From Chthoniobacterales bacterium (GTDB lineage Bacteria; Verrucomicrobiota; Verrucomicrobiia; Chthoniobacterales; UBA10450): a stretch of DNA of 64,000 nt. The stretch lies in contig JACDGS010000004.1 in the NCBI GenBank assembly GCA_013821455.1, positions 1-64,000 on the forward strand. The letters run 5' to 3'. This document shows positions 50,338-59,605 of the stretch, one piece after another. The stretch's first letter is position 1, and every line of letters begins with the position of its first letter. Both the position numbers and the translations under genes were made by a program. Under the pieces are notes generated by a model, which worked only from the letters and a program-made list of their open reading frames with translations, did no database searches and was not told the DNA's origin.

Positions 50338-50458
50338 GTCATCCCGAGCCGGCGCAGCGCGGAGAGGGACCCCCGCAATTGCAATCACCGGGTCCGACGA
50401 AACGCGAAGCGCAAATGGCAGTTGGGGGTCCTTCGCCATCTTCGCGGCTCAGGATGAC
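50338..50458. repeat. GTCATCC-type palindromic repeat, copy 8, overlapping the murI 3' end
   Basis: Outer arms GTCATCCCGAGCCG and CGGCTCAGGATGAC pair with one mismatch; inner arms GAGAGGGACCCCC and GGGGGTCCTTCG pair partly. The TGA at 50449-50451 that stops murI is part of the repeat's TCCTGAGC. Confidence 0.85.
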
Positions 50459-51351
50459 AGCTTTTCCACTGCGCCTCGCCCGTCGTTTGGCATGTCTTCT
50501 TTTGCGGGATGAATCACCTGCCGCAACTGCACCGTTCCGATATCGAGGTGGAGCGCGGCCAGTGCGACTTCGAGAAAAGCATCTGGCGGATCGGTGAGCG
50601 CAACGTGTAGTTTTCCTTCCGCACCCGGTTCCGCGCAGAGCGCTTCTGTTTCCAACAACTGCGCCACCGCCCGAGCGCAATTTTGTGCGGAATCGACCAG
50701 CGTCACATCTGGTCCGAGAAAACGCCCGATCGCTTCGCGCAACAACGGATAGTGCGTGCAACCCAGCACCAGCGTGTCGATACCTTCAGCGACCAGCGGC
50801 GCGAGATATTGCCTAACGATACCGTCCGTGATGTCTCCATCGAGCCAGCCTTCTTCGATAAGTGGGACAAAAAGCGGACAGGCCCGCGCCGTCACGCGCA
50901 CGCCCGGCTCGATCGCCTCAAGTGCGCGCTCGTAGGCGCCGCTTTTGATCGTCGCCCGGGTGCCGATGATGCCGATGTGGCCGTTGCGCGTCGCCGCCAT
51001 GGCCGCCTCGGCGCCGGGCCGAATCACCCCCGTCACTGAGACCGGACTGATCTTCTGCAAACGGGGCAGCGCGAGTGCCGACGCGGTGTTGCAAGCCACC
51101 ACCACCGTCTTGCAATGCTCCTGCAAAAGCATCGCCGTGATCTCGACGCTGTAGCGCTCGACCGTGGCCGCGCTTTTTCCGCCATAGGGCAGACGGGCCG
51201 TGTCGCCGAGGTAATAAATCTTCTCGTTAGGCAAAAGATCGCGCAACGCCCGCACGACGGTGAGTCCGCCGATGCCGGAATCGAAAACGCCGATCGGCTG
51301 GGCGCGCGCGGACGCGGTCGCGGGCTCGGACGATGCATGGTTCGGCGACAC
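50449..51351 (-). CDS. murI: Glutamate racemase
   Basis: A 300-residue enzyme making D-glutamate for peptidoglycan. It has the first Cys in VVACNTASALALPRL, the second in LVLGCTHYPLLREAI, the N-terminal Asp-Ser in VFDSGIGGLTVVRAL and TARLPYGGKS. The N-terminus is about 20 residues longer than usual (SSEPATASARAQPIG). The final codons before the stop, EKLSS, and the TGA itself come from interspersed repeat copy 8, so the gene was trimmed or extended by the repeat. Confidence 0.95.
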   Translation of the reverse strand: MSPNHASSEPATASARAQPIGVFDSGIGGLTVVRALRDLLPNEKIYYLGDTARLPYGGKSAATVERYSVEITAMLLQEHCKTVVVACNTASALALPRLQKISPVSVTGVIRPGAEAAMAATRNGHIGIIGTRATIKSGAYERALEAIEPGVRVTARACPLFVPLIEEGWLDGDITDGIVRQYLAPLVAEGIDTLVLGCTHYPLLREAIGRFLGPDVTLVDSAQNCARAVAQLLETEALCAEPGAEGKLHVALTDPPDAFLEVALAALHLDIGTVQLRQVIHPAKEDMPNDGRGAVEKLSS

Positions 51352-51417
51352 GGTGGGCCAACTTGAGCGGAGCGGCCCGCCGCTCGCAAGCGCATTGTGG
51401 CAGCGCGCCGCGACTCG

Positions 51418-54400
51418 TTAGGCTGCGTCGCGCCAGCCGCCGCGCAGCACTTGCTCCAACTTATGGAGAAAGGTGCGCGTGGTGTAAGGCTTCATCAGGT
51501 AACCATCGATCCCGAAGGCGGCGAGCTCCGACGATTTGGCTTCGTCGGTGCGGCCAGTGGAGACGATAATTTTCACCCTCGGCGCGATACGGCGCAGCGT
51601 TCGCACGAGCATGATTCCGTCCATCATCGGCATGGCGAGATCGGTCACGACGATGTCGATCAAGCCTGGTTGTTGTGCGAAAACTGCGAGCGCGGTCGGA
51701 CCATCTTCGGCCAGCAACACTTTGTAGCCGTTGCCTTCAAGGACGAATTCCGCGAGCTGGCGAATGCTCAATTCATCATCCACCACGAGGATGGTTTGGC
51801 CGTCGCCGCGCGGCAGCGATTCTTCATTTTCCGAGTCACCTGAAGATTGGCCAGTCTCTTTGGCAGGCAGGAAGATTTTAAAGCGTGTATGCCCGGGTTC
51901 GCTTTCCAATTGCAGAAAACCGCCGTGACCGCGGACGATGCCGGCGACCGTGGAAAGTCCGAGGCCGGTCCCTTGGCCAATGTCCTTGGTGGTGAAAAAG
52001 GGATCGAAAATTTTCGGCTGAATATCCGGCGGAATCCCGGTGCCGGTGTCCGTCACTTGCAGCAAGACGTGGGGGCCGGCGGTCGCGCCCGGCATCATGT
52101 TCGCGTAGTGCGCATCGACGTCGAAATTTTCCGCGCTGAGGCGAAGCTTGCCGCCTTCGGGCATGGCGTCGCGGGAGTTGATGCAAAGATTGAGCAGGAC
52201 CTGATGCAGCTGTGTGGGGTCGGCTTCGAGGGAACGAATATTTTCGTCGAAGCTCGTTTTCAGGTCGATCGATTTTGGGAAAGTCTGGCCCGCGATTTTC
52301 GCGACTTCCTGGAGGAGGTAAATCGGCTTTAAGAGAAGCCGGTCGCCCACCGCGCCGCGGGCGAAAGTGAGAACTTGTTTCACGATATCCGCGCCTCGTT
52401 GCGCGCTCGATTCGACGATATCGAGAAACTTATCCCGCTCGGCCGGATCGGTTTCTTCGCGCAAGATCGGCGCGGCCATCATGATCGGAAGCAGAATATT
52501 ATTCAGGTCGTGCGCGACGCCGCTGGCCAGGGTGCCGATGCTTTCCATGCGTTGCGCGCGGAGGAAATGCTCCTCGATTTTCTTTCTCTCGGTGATGTCG
52601 TTATTGATCGAGAGAACGGCCTTGGGATTCCCCTTCTCGTCGCGCACGAGCGTTTTCCGCGCTTCGACGGTAACGATGCTGCCATCTTTCACCATCTGCT
52701 GCAGCTCACCGAACCATTCTCCCCGCACGATGGTGGCGGCGTTGGCCTTTTCGTAACTATCATTGTTGCCGATATGACAGAGGGTGCTCAACTTTTGCCC
52801 GAGAGCTTCCTCCGCGGTGTAGCCGTAGAGGCGTTCCGCGCCTTTGCTCCAAAAGAGCAAATGACCTTGAAGATCACGCACCATAATGGCGTCGTGCGCG
52901 AGATCGAGTAGCGCCGCCTGCTGTTCGATACGCTCGGCCGCCTGGCGGCTCTCGGTGATGTCTTCGTAGGTGCCGAGGATGCCGTACACTTTTCCGGTCG
53001 TGTCGCGCAGCGGGACTTTGTTGGAGCGCAACCAGAGGCGGCGGCCGGCGGCATTTTGTAGCGGTTCTTCGTAGGCAAATTTGGGAGTTCCCGAGTCCAT
53101 GACGCGCCTGTCGTCCACGCGATACTGCGCCGCGAATTCGCTCCAACTGGCGTCGAAATCCGTCTTGCCCACGATCGACTGCGAATTGCTGAAACCGGCA
53201 TCGCCCGCGAAGGCGCGGTTGCAGCCGAGGTACGTGCAGTTGGTGTCTTTCCAAAAGACGCGTTGCGGGATGTTGTCCAGCACAGTCCGAAGCATCAATT
53301 GTGATTCGAACAATTCTTTCTCGGCCCGTTTTTTGCCCGTCACGTCGGCGTTGATGCCAACCCACTCGCGCGTCGCTCCCTGAGCGTCGCGCACGGGCAC
53401 ACCGCGCACGGAAAAGTTTCGATACGCACCATCAGCTCCGCGCATTCGGTATTCGATTTCATAGGGGACCTGGGCGCGCTTGCATTCCGACCAATGCTGC
53501 AGGACGTGCTCGCGATCTTCCGGATGAATGCAGTCGGACCAGCCAAAGCCCAGAACCTCCTCGCGGCTTTGGCCGGTGAAATCGCGCCAGCTCGGCAGAT
53601 CTTCGATCACATTTCCCTCGGGATCCGTTTGCCAGACAATCTGCGAAGTGGCCTCGGTAAAAGAACGAAAACGCTCGACACTGCGGCGCAATTCTTCCTC
53701 GGCACGCTTCCGCTCCGTGATGTCCTGCACGCTGCCTTCGTAGAGGAGCGACCGACCGGCAGCATCGCGCACGACCCGAACATTTTCGGAGACCCAGATC
53801 GCGCCGCCATCTCTGCGCTTGACCTGGTATTCGTAATTGTTGATGAAACCTTCGCGCTCAAGCCGGTCCCGAAATTCCTTGCGCAAAGTGGGATCGACGT
53901 AGCCCTGCTTTTCGAGGTCGTTGCGCTCGCGAATCAACTGCTCGGGACTGCCGAATCCGAGCATCCGAGCCAAGGCTGGATTGGCCGAAAGATATTTGCC
54001 CTCCGGAGTGTTTTGGAAAATTCCTTCCTGAGCATTGTCGAAAATGGACCGGTAATTTTCTTCGGCTGCCCGCAATTGCTTTTCCTGCAACCGCTCCTGC
54101 GTGACATCGCGCAGGATGAGCAGCAGTGCCGGCCGCTTTTCGTACAGGAAAGACACGACGGTCGATTCGGCCTCGACCACTGAGCCGTCCAAACGCACGA
54201 GTCTGCGCGCTGCGGTCGGAGGTTGTTTCCCTTCCGCGACTTGCCGGGTCCGAAGCGCTATCTCGCTGCGTTCATCCGGATGCACGATCTCGTTCGGAGG
54301 ATGCCCCAGGATTTGTTCCGGTCGCTCCGCCCCGAGCAGTGCGAGTCCGGCTGGATTAATGAGCACAATTTCGTCGTCGCAAAGAACGAGAATGGCGTTG

Positions 54401-55185
54401 GGAGAATTTTCCAACAGCATCAGATAACGAGCCTCGCCTTCCTGCCGTTCGCGCTCCGCTCGCTCGTATTGCGCGACCGAGATTTGCAGGCTGCGTTTAT
54501 CTTTGCGCAAAGCCCGCAGCATGCGGATGACCATCCACGCAGTCCCTAAAACGGTCAGCATTCCGAATGTGAGTAGAGAGTCGCCGACGGCCTCGGTTCG
54601 CTTGATCTGCGTTGTCGTGGTCGTCGCGATGGTGCGAGCTTCTGCCTCTTCATAAGCCTGCAGCGCCGCCAGGGTTTCCCGAAATGCGTTATAAGCCGGG
54701 GCTTGCATGCGCAGCGCGATCGCCGCCGGTCCGTCCGTCTGGTCCACGCGGCTGAGCGCGAGCAACTCCTGCGTGCGCCGGGTGAAAATGACCTCGGCCT
54801 CTTTGACGTTCGCGTAGAGCCGTCCCTCCCCGGACTCCGCCGGTCCAGTCCAGCCCGACACGATCCTCTCGTTCGCCTGCGTTAGTTGGGCGATGAGTTC
54901 CTCGTGTTGCTTTAACTCTGCCGGCGCGGAGGCCACGACGTGTCGAACCACTTCCGCTTGGATTTGGCCCAGATTCTTACCGACCAAATAGAGTTCGCTG
55001 ATCTCGCCCAAGGCCGAAGAACGCTCGGCCGTGTTTAGCTTTTCGATCGAGCGCAGACTGAAAAAGAAGATGCCACCGATCCCAAGAAACGTCCCGCAGA
55101 TCAAACCGAAACAGAGGAGAAGCTTGCTCGCGAGACGAAAGGATTTGTTAGGCTGCAGATCAGCCGAGGGAGAGAGATCGCTCAC
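51418..55185 (-). CDS. Membrane multi-PAS hybrid histidine kinase
   Basis: A 1255-residue sensor. Transmembrane helices at about 22-45 and 202-222 flank an MCP-like four-helix sensor domain in the periplasm. Five PAS domains follow in sequence (about 255-370, 375-495, 500-620, 630-750, 755-870), each joined by PAC segments such as LILRDVTQERLQEKQLR and SVQDITERKRAEEEL. HisKA has SIGTLASGVAHDLNNILLPI, HATPase has LLNLCINSRDAMPEGG, DTGTGIPP and GQGTGLGLSTVAG. A receiver domain ends the chain (VVDDELSIRQLA, DIVVTDLAMPMMDG). The gene contains no octamer of the window-wide motif except at its stop codon, a contrast with most neighbours. Confidence 0.9.
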   Translation of the reverse strand: MSDLSPSADLQPNKSFRLASKLLLCFGLICGTFLGIGGIFFFSLRSIEKLNTAERSSALGEISELYLVGKNLGQIQAEVVRHVVASAPAELKQHEELIAQLTQANERIVSGWTGPAESGEGRLYANVKEAEVIFTRRTQELLALSRVDQTDGPAAIALRMQAPAYNAFRETLAALQAYEEAEARTIATTTTTQIKRTEAVGDSLLTFGMLTVLGTAWMVIRMLRALRKDKRSLQISVAQYERAERERQEGEARYLMLLENSPNAILVLCDDEIVLINPAGLALLGAERPEQILGHPPNEIVHPDERSEIALRTRQVAEGKQPPTAARRLVRLDGSVVEAESTVVSFLYEKRPALLLILRDVTQERLQEKQLRAAEENYRSIFDNAQEGIFQNTPEGKYLSANPALARMLGFGSPEQLIRERNDLEKQGYVDPTLRKEFRDRLEREGFINNYEYQVKRRDGGAIWVSENVRVVRDAAGRSLLYEGSVQDITERKRAEEELRRSVERFRSFTEATSQIVWQTDPEGNVIEDLPSWRDFTGQSREEVLGFGWSDCIHPEDREHVLQHWSECKRAQVPYEIEYRMRGADGAYRNFSVRGVPVRDAQGATREWVGINADVTGKKRAEKELFESQLMLRTVLDNIPQRVFWKDTNCTYLGCNRAFAGDAGFSNSQSIVGKTDFDASWSEFAAQYRVDDRRVMDSGTPKFAYEEPLQNAAGRRLWLRSNKVPLRDTTGKVYGILGTYEDITESRQAAERIEQQAALLDLAHDAIMVRDLQGHLLFWSKGAERLYGYTAEEALGQKLSTLCHIGNNDSYEKANAATIVRGEWFGELQQMVKDGSIVTVEARKTLVRDEKGNPKAVLSINNDITERKKIEEHFLRAQRMESIGTLASGVAHDLNNILLPIMMAAPILREETDPAERDKFLDIVESSAQRGADIVKQVLTFARGAVGDRLLLKPIYLLQEVAKIAGQTFPKSIDLKTSFDENIRSLEADPTQLHQVLLNLCINSRDAMPEGGKLRLSAENFDVDAHYANMMPGATAGPHVLLQVTDTGTGIPPDIQPKIFDPFFTTKDIGQGTGLGLSTVAGIVRGHGGFLQLESEPGHTRFKIFLPAKETGQSSGDSENEESLPRGDGQTILVVDDELSIRQLAEFVLEGNGYKVLLAEDGPTALAVFAQQPGLIDIVVTDLAMPMMDGIMLVRTLRRIAPRVKIIVSTGRTDEAKSSELAAFGIDGYLMKPYTTRTFLHKLEQVLRGGWRDAA

Positions 55186-55314
55186 GACAGAGCCGTAAGT
55201 GCAAATATCGCGCCAATCTGCCCGGGAAATTCCTGTTTCCGCGCGATACCATCATCGCGCTCATTGCGTCGGCCATAGATTTGCCGAAGCAACGCCTAAC
55301 GAATCATCACTCGC

Positions 55315-55676
55315 CTAAATCCGCATCCCAGCCGGGGCGGTGAATTCCGACTCTTGCGCGCTGCCCGTGTTGCGCGTCGCGGCCGGCTCGAAGAGAACAA
55401 CTTCTGCTTCCGCATCCGCGGCCGTCCGATGCTCCACGCCGCGTGGGACGACGACGAATTCGCCCGCGCTCAACTCGACCACGCGCTCCCGAAACTCCAC
55501 TCGCATCCGTCCGCGCCAGACCAGGAATAACTCGTCCTCGCGCTCGTGATGATGCCACGGAAAACTCCCTGGAACTTCACCACTTTCACTTCCTGACCGT
55601 TCAACGCTCCGACAATTTTGGGACGCCAATGCTCGGAAAACGCCGCAAATTTTTCGTCCAGACTCACTTTTTCCAT
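55315..55676 (-). pseudogene. Frameshifted cupin gene
   Basis: The start MEKVSLDEKFAAFSEHWRPK and GALNGQEVKVVKFQGVF lies in one frame. The rest, PWHHHEREDELFLVWRGRMR and VVVPRGVEHRTAADAEAE, is in another. Together they spell a usual ~120-residue cupin with the metal motif WHHHEREDE and the second His motif PRGVEHR. The break falls at TTTTCCGTGG near 55560: one missing base after FQGVF would restore the frame. It may be a real loss or a sequencing error. Confidence 0.78.
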
Positions 55677-55751
55677 CAGCGGCAAAGTAGCACGACACGG
55701 ACCGCCGTTTTCGTTTTGCAATCATCCGGCGCTCTTCGATGATTGCTCCCC

Positions 55752-58700
55752 ATGGCGGAAATTCCCAAGGCCTATGAGCCGCAGGCGGTCGAAGCGAAGT
55801 GGTACGCCCGCTGGCTCGAGCACGGCGATTTTCGCGCCGAGGCCGCTTCCCCGAAGCCCGCCTACTCGATTGTGATGCCGCCGCCTAACGTCACCGGCGT
55901 GCTGACGTTAGGCCACGTCCTGAACAACACCATTCAGGACATCCTTGCCCGCCGCGCGCGAATGTTAGGCCAGGAAGTGCTCTGGCTTCCCGGCCTCGAT
56001 CACGCGGGCATCGCCACACAAACCGTGGTCGAGAAAAAATTGCGCAAGGAGGAAGGCAAAACCCGCCACGATCTCGGGCGTGAAGAGTTCGTTAGGCGCA
56101 TCTGGGAGTGGAAAGAAAAACATGGCGGCATCATCATCGAGCAGCTCAAGCGGCTCGGCTGTTCCTGCGATTGGTCGCGCGAGCGTTTCACCATGGACGC
56201 GAACTACTCGCGCGCGGTGCAGCAAACGTTCGTCGATCTGTATCGCAAAGGTCTGATCTATCGCGGCCGCCGAATGGTGAACTGGGATCCGGTCGCGCTC
56301 ACCGCACTTTCCGATGAGGAAGTGATCCCGACTCCGCAAAAAAGCACGCTCTATTATGTGCGCTACGAGTTGGTCGATGAGCCGGGCCGTTTCCTCGAAG
56401 TCGCCACTACGCGTCCGGAAACCATTATGGCCGACGTCGGCCTGGCGGTTCACCCTAACGATGAGCGTTATCGCTCATTGTTAGGCAAAAAGGCCTGGCG
56501 CCCGCTCGATCGCGCACCGCTCCCGATCATCGGCGACGACGCGATCGACCCTGAGTTCGGCACCGGCGTTTTGAAAGTCACGCCGGCGCACGACAAAACA
56601 GATTTCGAGATCGGCCAGCGCCACAACCTGCCGGTTATCGACGTGCTGTATCCGAACGGTAAAATCAATTGTCCTGCCGTGCCGGAGCTGGATGGCCTCG
56701 ACCGCTTCGTCGCCCGCAAAAAATCCGCCGAGCTGCTGAGCGAGCGCGGACTTCTCGTTAGGGAAGAACCGCACGAAAGCACAGTCGGCTTCAGCGAACG
56801 CGCCGGCGTCCCGATCGAGCCGCGCCTGAGCGAGCAATGGTTCCTCAAATATCCGAAAGTTTCCGAAGCGCTCGCCGCGGTTGGGCCTAACGAGTCGATC
56901 CGTTTCCGTCCTGAGCGCTGGGAAACTGTTTACCAGCATTGGCTCGAAAATATCCAGGACTGGTGCATCAGTCGCCAGCTCTGGTGGGGCCATCGCATCC
57001 CGGTTTGGTATCCCACGGAGGAGAAAGGCGCGGCAAAGACTATCACCGTCCTACAGCAAGCGTGGAATGAGATCGACGGCGCGAACGTCCGGGAGTTGCG
57101 CGTCAATGCGTTCGACTTCGCGCGACGTCGCGGTTGGCTCAACCAAGAATTCCCTAACGAAGACACGGGCTGGTTTATCGAGCTGGTCACCGCCAGTTTG
57201 CGCCATGCTTTTTCAAACGTCGGGGTGATCAACATCAAGCTCGTGCCGTCATTGCCGCGGCTTTTGCGGAACGCGCGACTTCTCGCCACGGTGCCGCACA
57301 ATCCGCCCGCCGCTGAAATAAAATGCGTCCACATTTTTGGCGCGGCCCTTCTCTGCGGTCATGGCTTTTACCGGATCAAATTTACCGTCAAAGAATTTCA
57401 CACGAAGCGAAAGCTTTATGATCACCAGAGCGTCCAGCTAAAAAAAGAGGAGCCCGGCGGTGAAAAGTCTCCAGAGGAGGCCCGCCTCGCGGCGAGCTTT
57501 GCCCTCTGGCCTGCACCAGGCTCCGCAGTGAAAATCGGTGATCTTTTTCCTGAGGTCAAGAGCGATTCCGGGATGCTTCTGGTTCAGATCGATTCCCCCG
57601 GCGAAGGCTGGGCACAGGACCCTGATGTGCTCGACACCTGGTTCTCGAGCTGGCTCTGGCCGTTCAAGACGATGGACGCGAAGACGCGCGCGAAATTTTA
57701 CCCGACGAGCGATCTCGTGACTGCGCCGGACATCATTTTCTTCTGGGTCGCGCGCATGATTATGGCCGGCCTCGAGTGGACGGGCAAAGCGCCTTTCCGC
57801 GATGTATTTTTCACCGGACTCATCCGCGACGGGCAGGGCCGCAAGATGAGCAAGTCGTTAGGCAACTCTCCCGACCCGCTCGATCTCATCGGCAAGTACG
57901 GCGCCGACGGCTTGCGTTTCGGATTGATGCGCATCGCACCCGCCGGCCTCGACATCCGCTTCGACGAGAAACAAATCGAAGAGGGCCGCAACTTCGCGAA
58001 CAAGCTTTGGAACGCGGCGCGTCTCCGCCAATTGCACGGCGGCGAGACTGAAACGGAAATAAATCCCGCGCTCCTCGCGAATGACGACAAATGGATTTTG
58101 CTTCGGCTCGACGGCGCGATTCGCGCCGTCACCAAAGCTCTGACGGAATATAATTTCAGCGAAGCCGCGCAGGCGCTTTACCGCTTCTTCTGGAGTGAAT
58201 ATTGCGATTGGTATCTGGAGGCGAGCAAAGCCGCGCTCGGATTTCCCGGCGAAGGCGAACCGACGCCACGCAAAACCAACACGCTGGCGGTGATTGATTT
58301 CGTCCTTGGGCAGACGCTGCGTTTGTTTCATCCGTTCATGCCTTTTATCACGGAGGAGCTTTGGCAGAGTCTGGGCTTCAACCAGGATCTGCCGGCCGAT
58401 CAAGGCGGAGCGACAATTCAATTCTCGCCCTGGCCGCAACCGCTGGACGACGATTTTAAAAAGCACTACGGCCTTTCGCCTAACGACGAGGAACAAACGC
58501 GCGCCAAGCATGAAACCGTCCTCGCCGGTCGCGGTTTGCGCCGTGATTTTAAGATTGCTTCCAACAAGCGCGTTGCCTTTGTCCTCGTGCCAAAAAATCC
58601 GCTCCCGGAAGAGGAGGCAGCGGTCTTACGAATCCTGCTGCATGCCGAACGCCTCGATCTTCCGGATGAATATGAGCCCGTCAAAGGCACACCTGCCGCC

Positions 58701-58946
58701 CTCACTCCTTTGGGAGAGCTTTACCTACCCCTCGAAGGGTTGATCGACCTCACGGCGGAACGCCAGCGGCTTGGCAAAGAGATCGCTAAAGTTGAAGCAG
58801 AGCTCGTGACTGTGCGAAAAAAACTGGCAAACGAAAACTTCTCCGTGAACGCTCCGGCACCGGTCGTCGCCGAGCATCGTCTGCGCGAGACAGACTTTGC
58901 CGAGCAACTGACGCAGCTTCAGCAACTGTTAGACTCGTTAGGCTAA
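55752..58946 (+). CDS. valS: Valyl-tRNA synthetase with a large insertion
   Basis: A 1064-residue class I synthetase (typical 870-950). Start at the ATG before AEIPKAYEPQ; a TTG three codons upstream is also in frame. HIGH-type motif PPPNVTGVLTLGHVLNNTI, editing domain with TRPETIMADVGLAVHP, GHRIPVWYP, DPDVLDTWFSSWLWPF, KMSKS motif GQGRKMSKSLGNSPDPLDLI, anticodon region and a C-terminal coiled coil. Between GHRIPVWYP (about residue 415) and DPDVLDTWF (about 622) lie some 200 residues instead of the usual 40-60, with no recognised domain (LRVNAFDFARRRGWLNQEF through FHTKRKLYDHQ). Motif hairpins occur at 55883-55913 and 56454-56485. Confidence 0.93.
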   Translation: MAEIPKAYEPQAVEAKWYARWLEHGDFRAEAASPKPAYSIVMPPPNVTGVLTLGHVLNNTIQDILARRARMLGQEVLWLPGLDHAGIATQTVVEKKLRKEEGKTRHDLGREEFVRRIWEWKEKHGGIIIEQLKRLGCSCDWSRERFTMDANYSRAVQQTFVDLYRKGLIYRGRRMVNWDPVALTALSDEEVIPTPQKSTLYYVRYELVDEPGRFLEVATTRPETIMADVGLAVHPNDERYRSLLGKKAWRPLDRAPLPIIGDDAIDPEFGTGVLKVTPAHDKTDFEIGQRHNLPVIDVLYPNGKINCPAVPELDGLDRFVARKKSAELLSERGLLVREEPHESTVGFSERAGVPIEPRLSEQWFLKYPKVSEALAAVGPNESIRFRPERWETVYQHWLENIQDWCISRQLWWGHRIPVWYPTEEKGAAKTITVLQQAWNEIDGANVRELRVNAFDFARRRGWLNQEFPNEDTGWFIELVTASLRHAFSNVGVINIKLVPSLPRLLRNARLLATVPHNPPAAEIKCVHIFGAALLCGHGFYRIKFTVKEFHTKRKLYDHQSVQLKKEEPGGEKSPEEARLAASFALWPAPGSAVKIGDLFPEVKSDSGMLLVQIDSPGEGWAQDPDVLDTWFSSWLWPFKTMDAKTRAKFYPTSDLVTAPDIIFFWVARMIMAGLEWTGKAPFRDVFFTGLIRDGQGRKMSKSLGNSPDPLDLIGKYGADGLRFGLMRIAPAGLDIRFDEKQIEEGRNFANKLWNAARLRQLHGGETETEINPALLANDDKWILLRLDGAIRAVTKALTEYNFSEAAQALYRFFWSEYCDWYLEASKAALGFPGEGEPTPRKTNTLAVIDFVLGQTLRLFHPFMPFITEELWQSLGFNQDLPADQGGATIQFSPWPQPLDDDFKKHYGLSPNDEEQTRAKHETVLAGRGLRRDFKIASNKRVAFVLVPKNPLPEEEAAVLRILLHAERLDLPDEYEPVKGTPAALTPLGELYLPLEGLIDLTAERQRLGKEIAKVEAELVTVRKKLANENFSVNAPAPVVAEHRLRETDFAEQLTQLQQLLDSLG

Positions 58947-59605
58947 GTCGCCTCCCTGGCTTCGCGTGGCCAAGATTGATCCCCAGACTGTAAGCGTAGA
59001 ACAAGAAAATCAACCCGGCCGGACGACGCCAAGGCCGCAAACCCAGCGTATATCTTGCGTGCACCACAGGAGCATCGCGATGAACGCTGGGTAGAGATAG
59101 CACTGACCCAGGGTATGTCTGAAGCCATGACTAAGAAGCTGACTAAGTCCAGGGCTGAGATAGGTCGATGTATTTGGATTTGAGAAAGGCGTGAGCGGCA
59201 GACGAAACCGCTCATAGGTCGCCGCGACTAAGATCAAAGAGAGGAGCGCCCAGGCCCATCTCTCCTCGTCGGACAGTCGTATTGTCGATCGCAAAGGGAG
59301 GCAGTTTCCGTTGCAAACGTTAGCATGGCAAAGCACTCTGCCGGATGAGGTTTTCTAGCGTGTGTAGGAAGGAGCGTTGCCATCCATTAGCAGTAGCGCC
59401 GAGCCAGACGGCTAACTCTCTTATCCTATCGGCCTAACTAAGGCGATGCGATCTTCCTCTTATCGCTCTTAGCAAAGCTATCCACCCAGCTTGATAAGCG
59501 AAAGCGTATTGCTTGGAACGATGCTTCACCTAAATCTCGCTAACCGTGGCGGCTATCCAAGTGACGCGCAATTGGCAACCCACCTGAGCGACTGCATATT
59601 CGCAG
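58947..59605. other. Long gap with a decayed membrane-protein remnant
   Basis: No intact gene. On the minus strand, 59336 down to about 58960 reads in several broken frames as the start of a multi-pass glycosyltransferase-like protein (described separately). From 59337 to 59605 I see only a degenerate CCTAACTAAGG near 59432 and nothing further. Confidence 0.6.
58960..59336 (-). pseudogene. Remnant of a GT-C-type (ArnT-like) membrane glycosyltransferase
   Basis: The frame from 59336 gives RWAWALLSLILVAATYERFR, LPLTPFSNPNTSTYLSPGLS and HGFRHTLGQCYLYPAFIAML, which resembles the N-terminal helix and first loop of verrucomicrobial GT39-like proteins (SDPDTPGYL.P-type). A frame change near 59065 then yields AGLIFLFYAYSLGINLGH, fitting the next helix. 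The remainder of a ~500-residue gene is missing. I infer a decayed gene. Confidence 0.5.
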
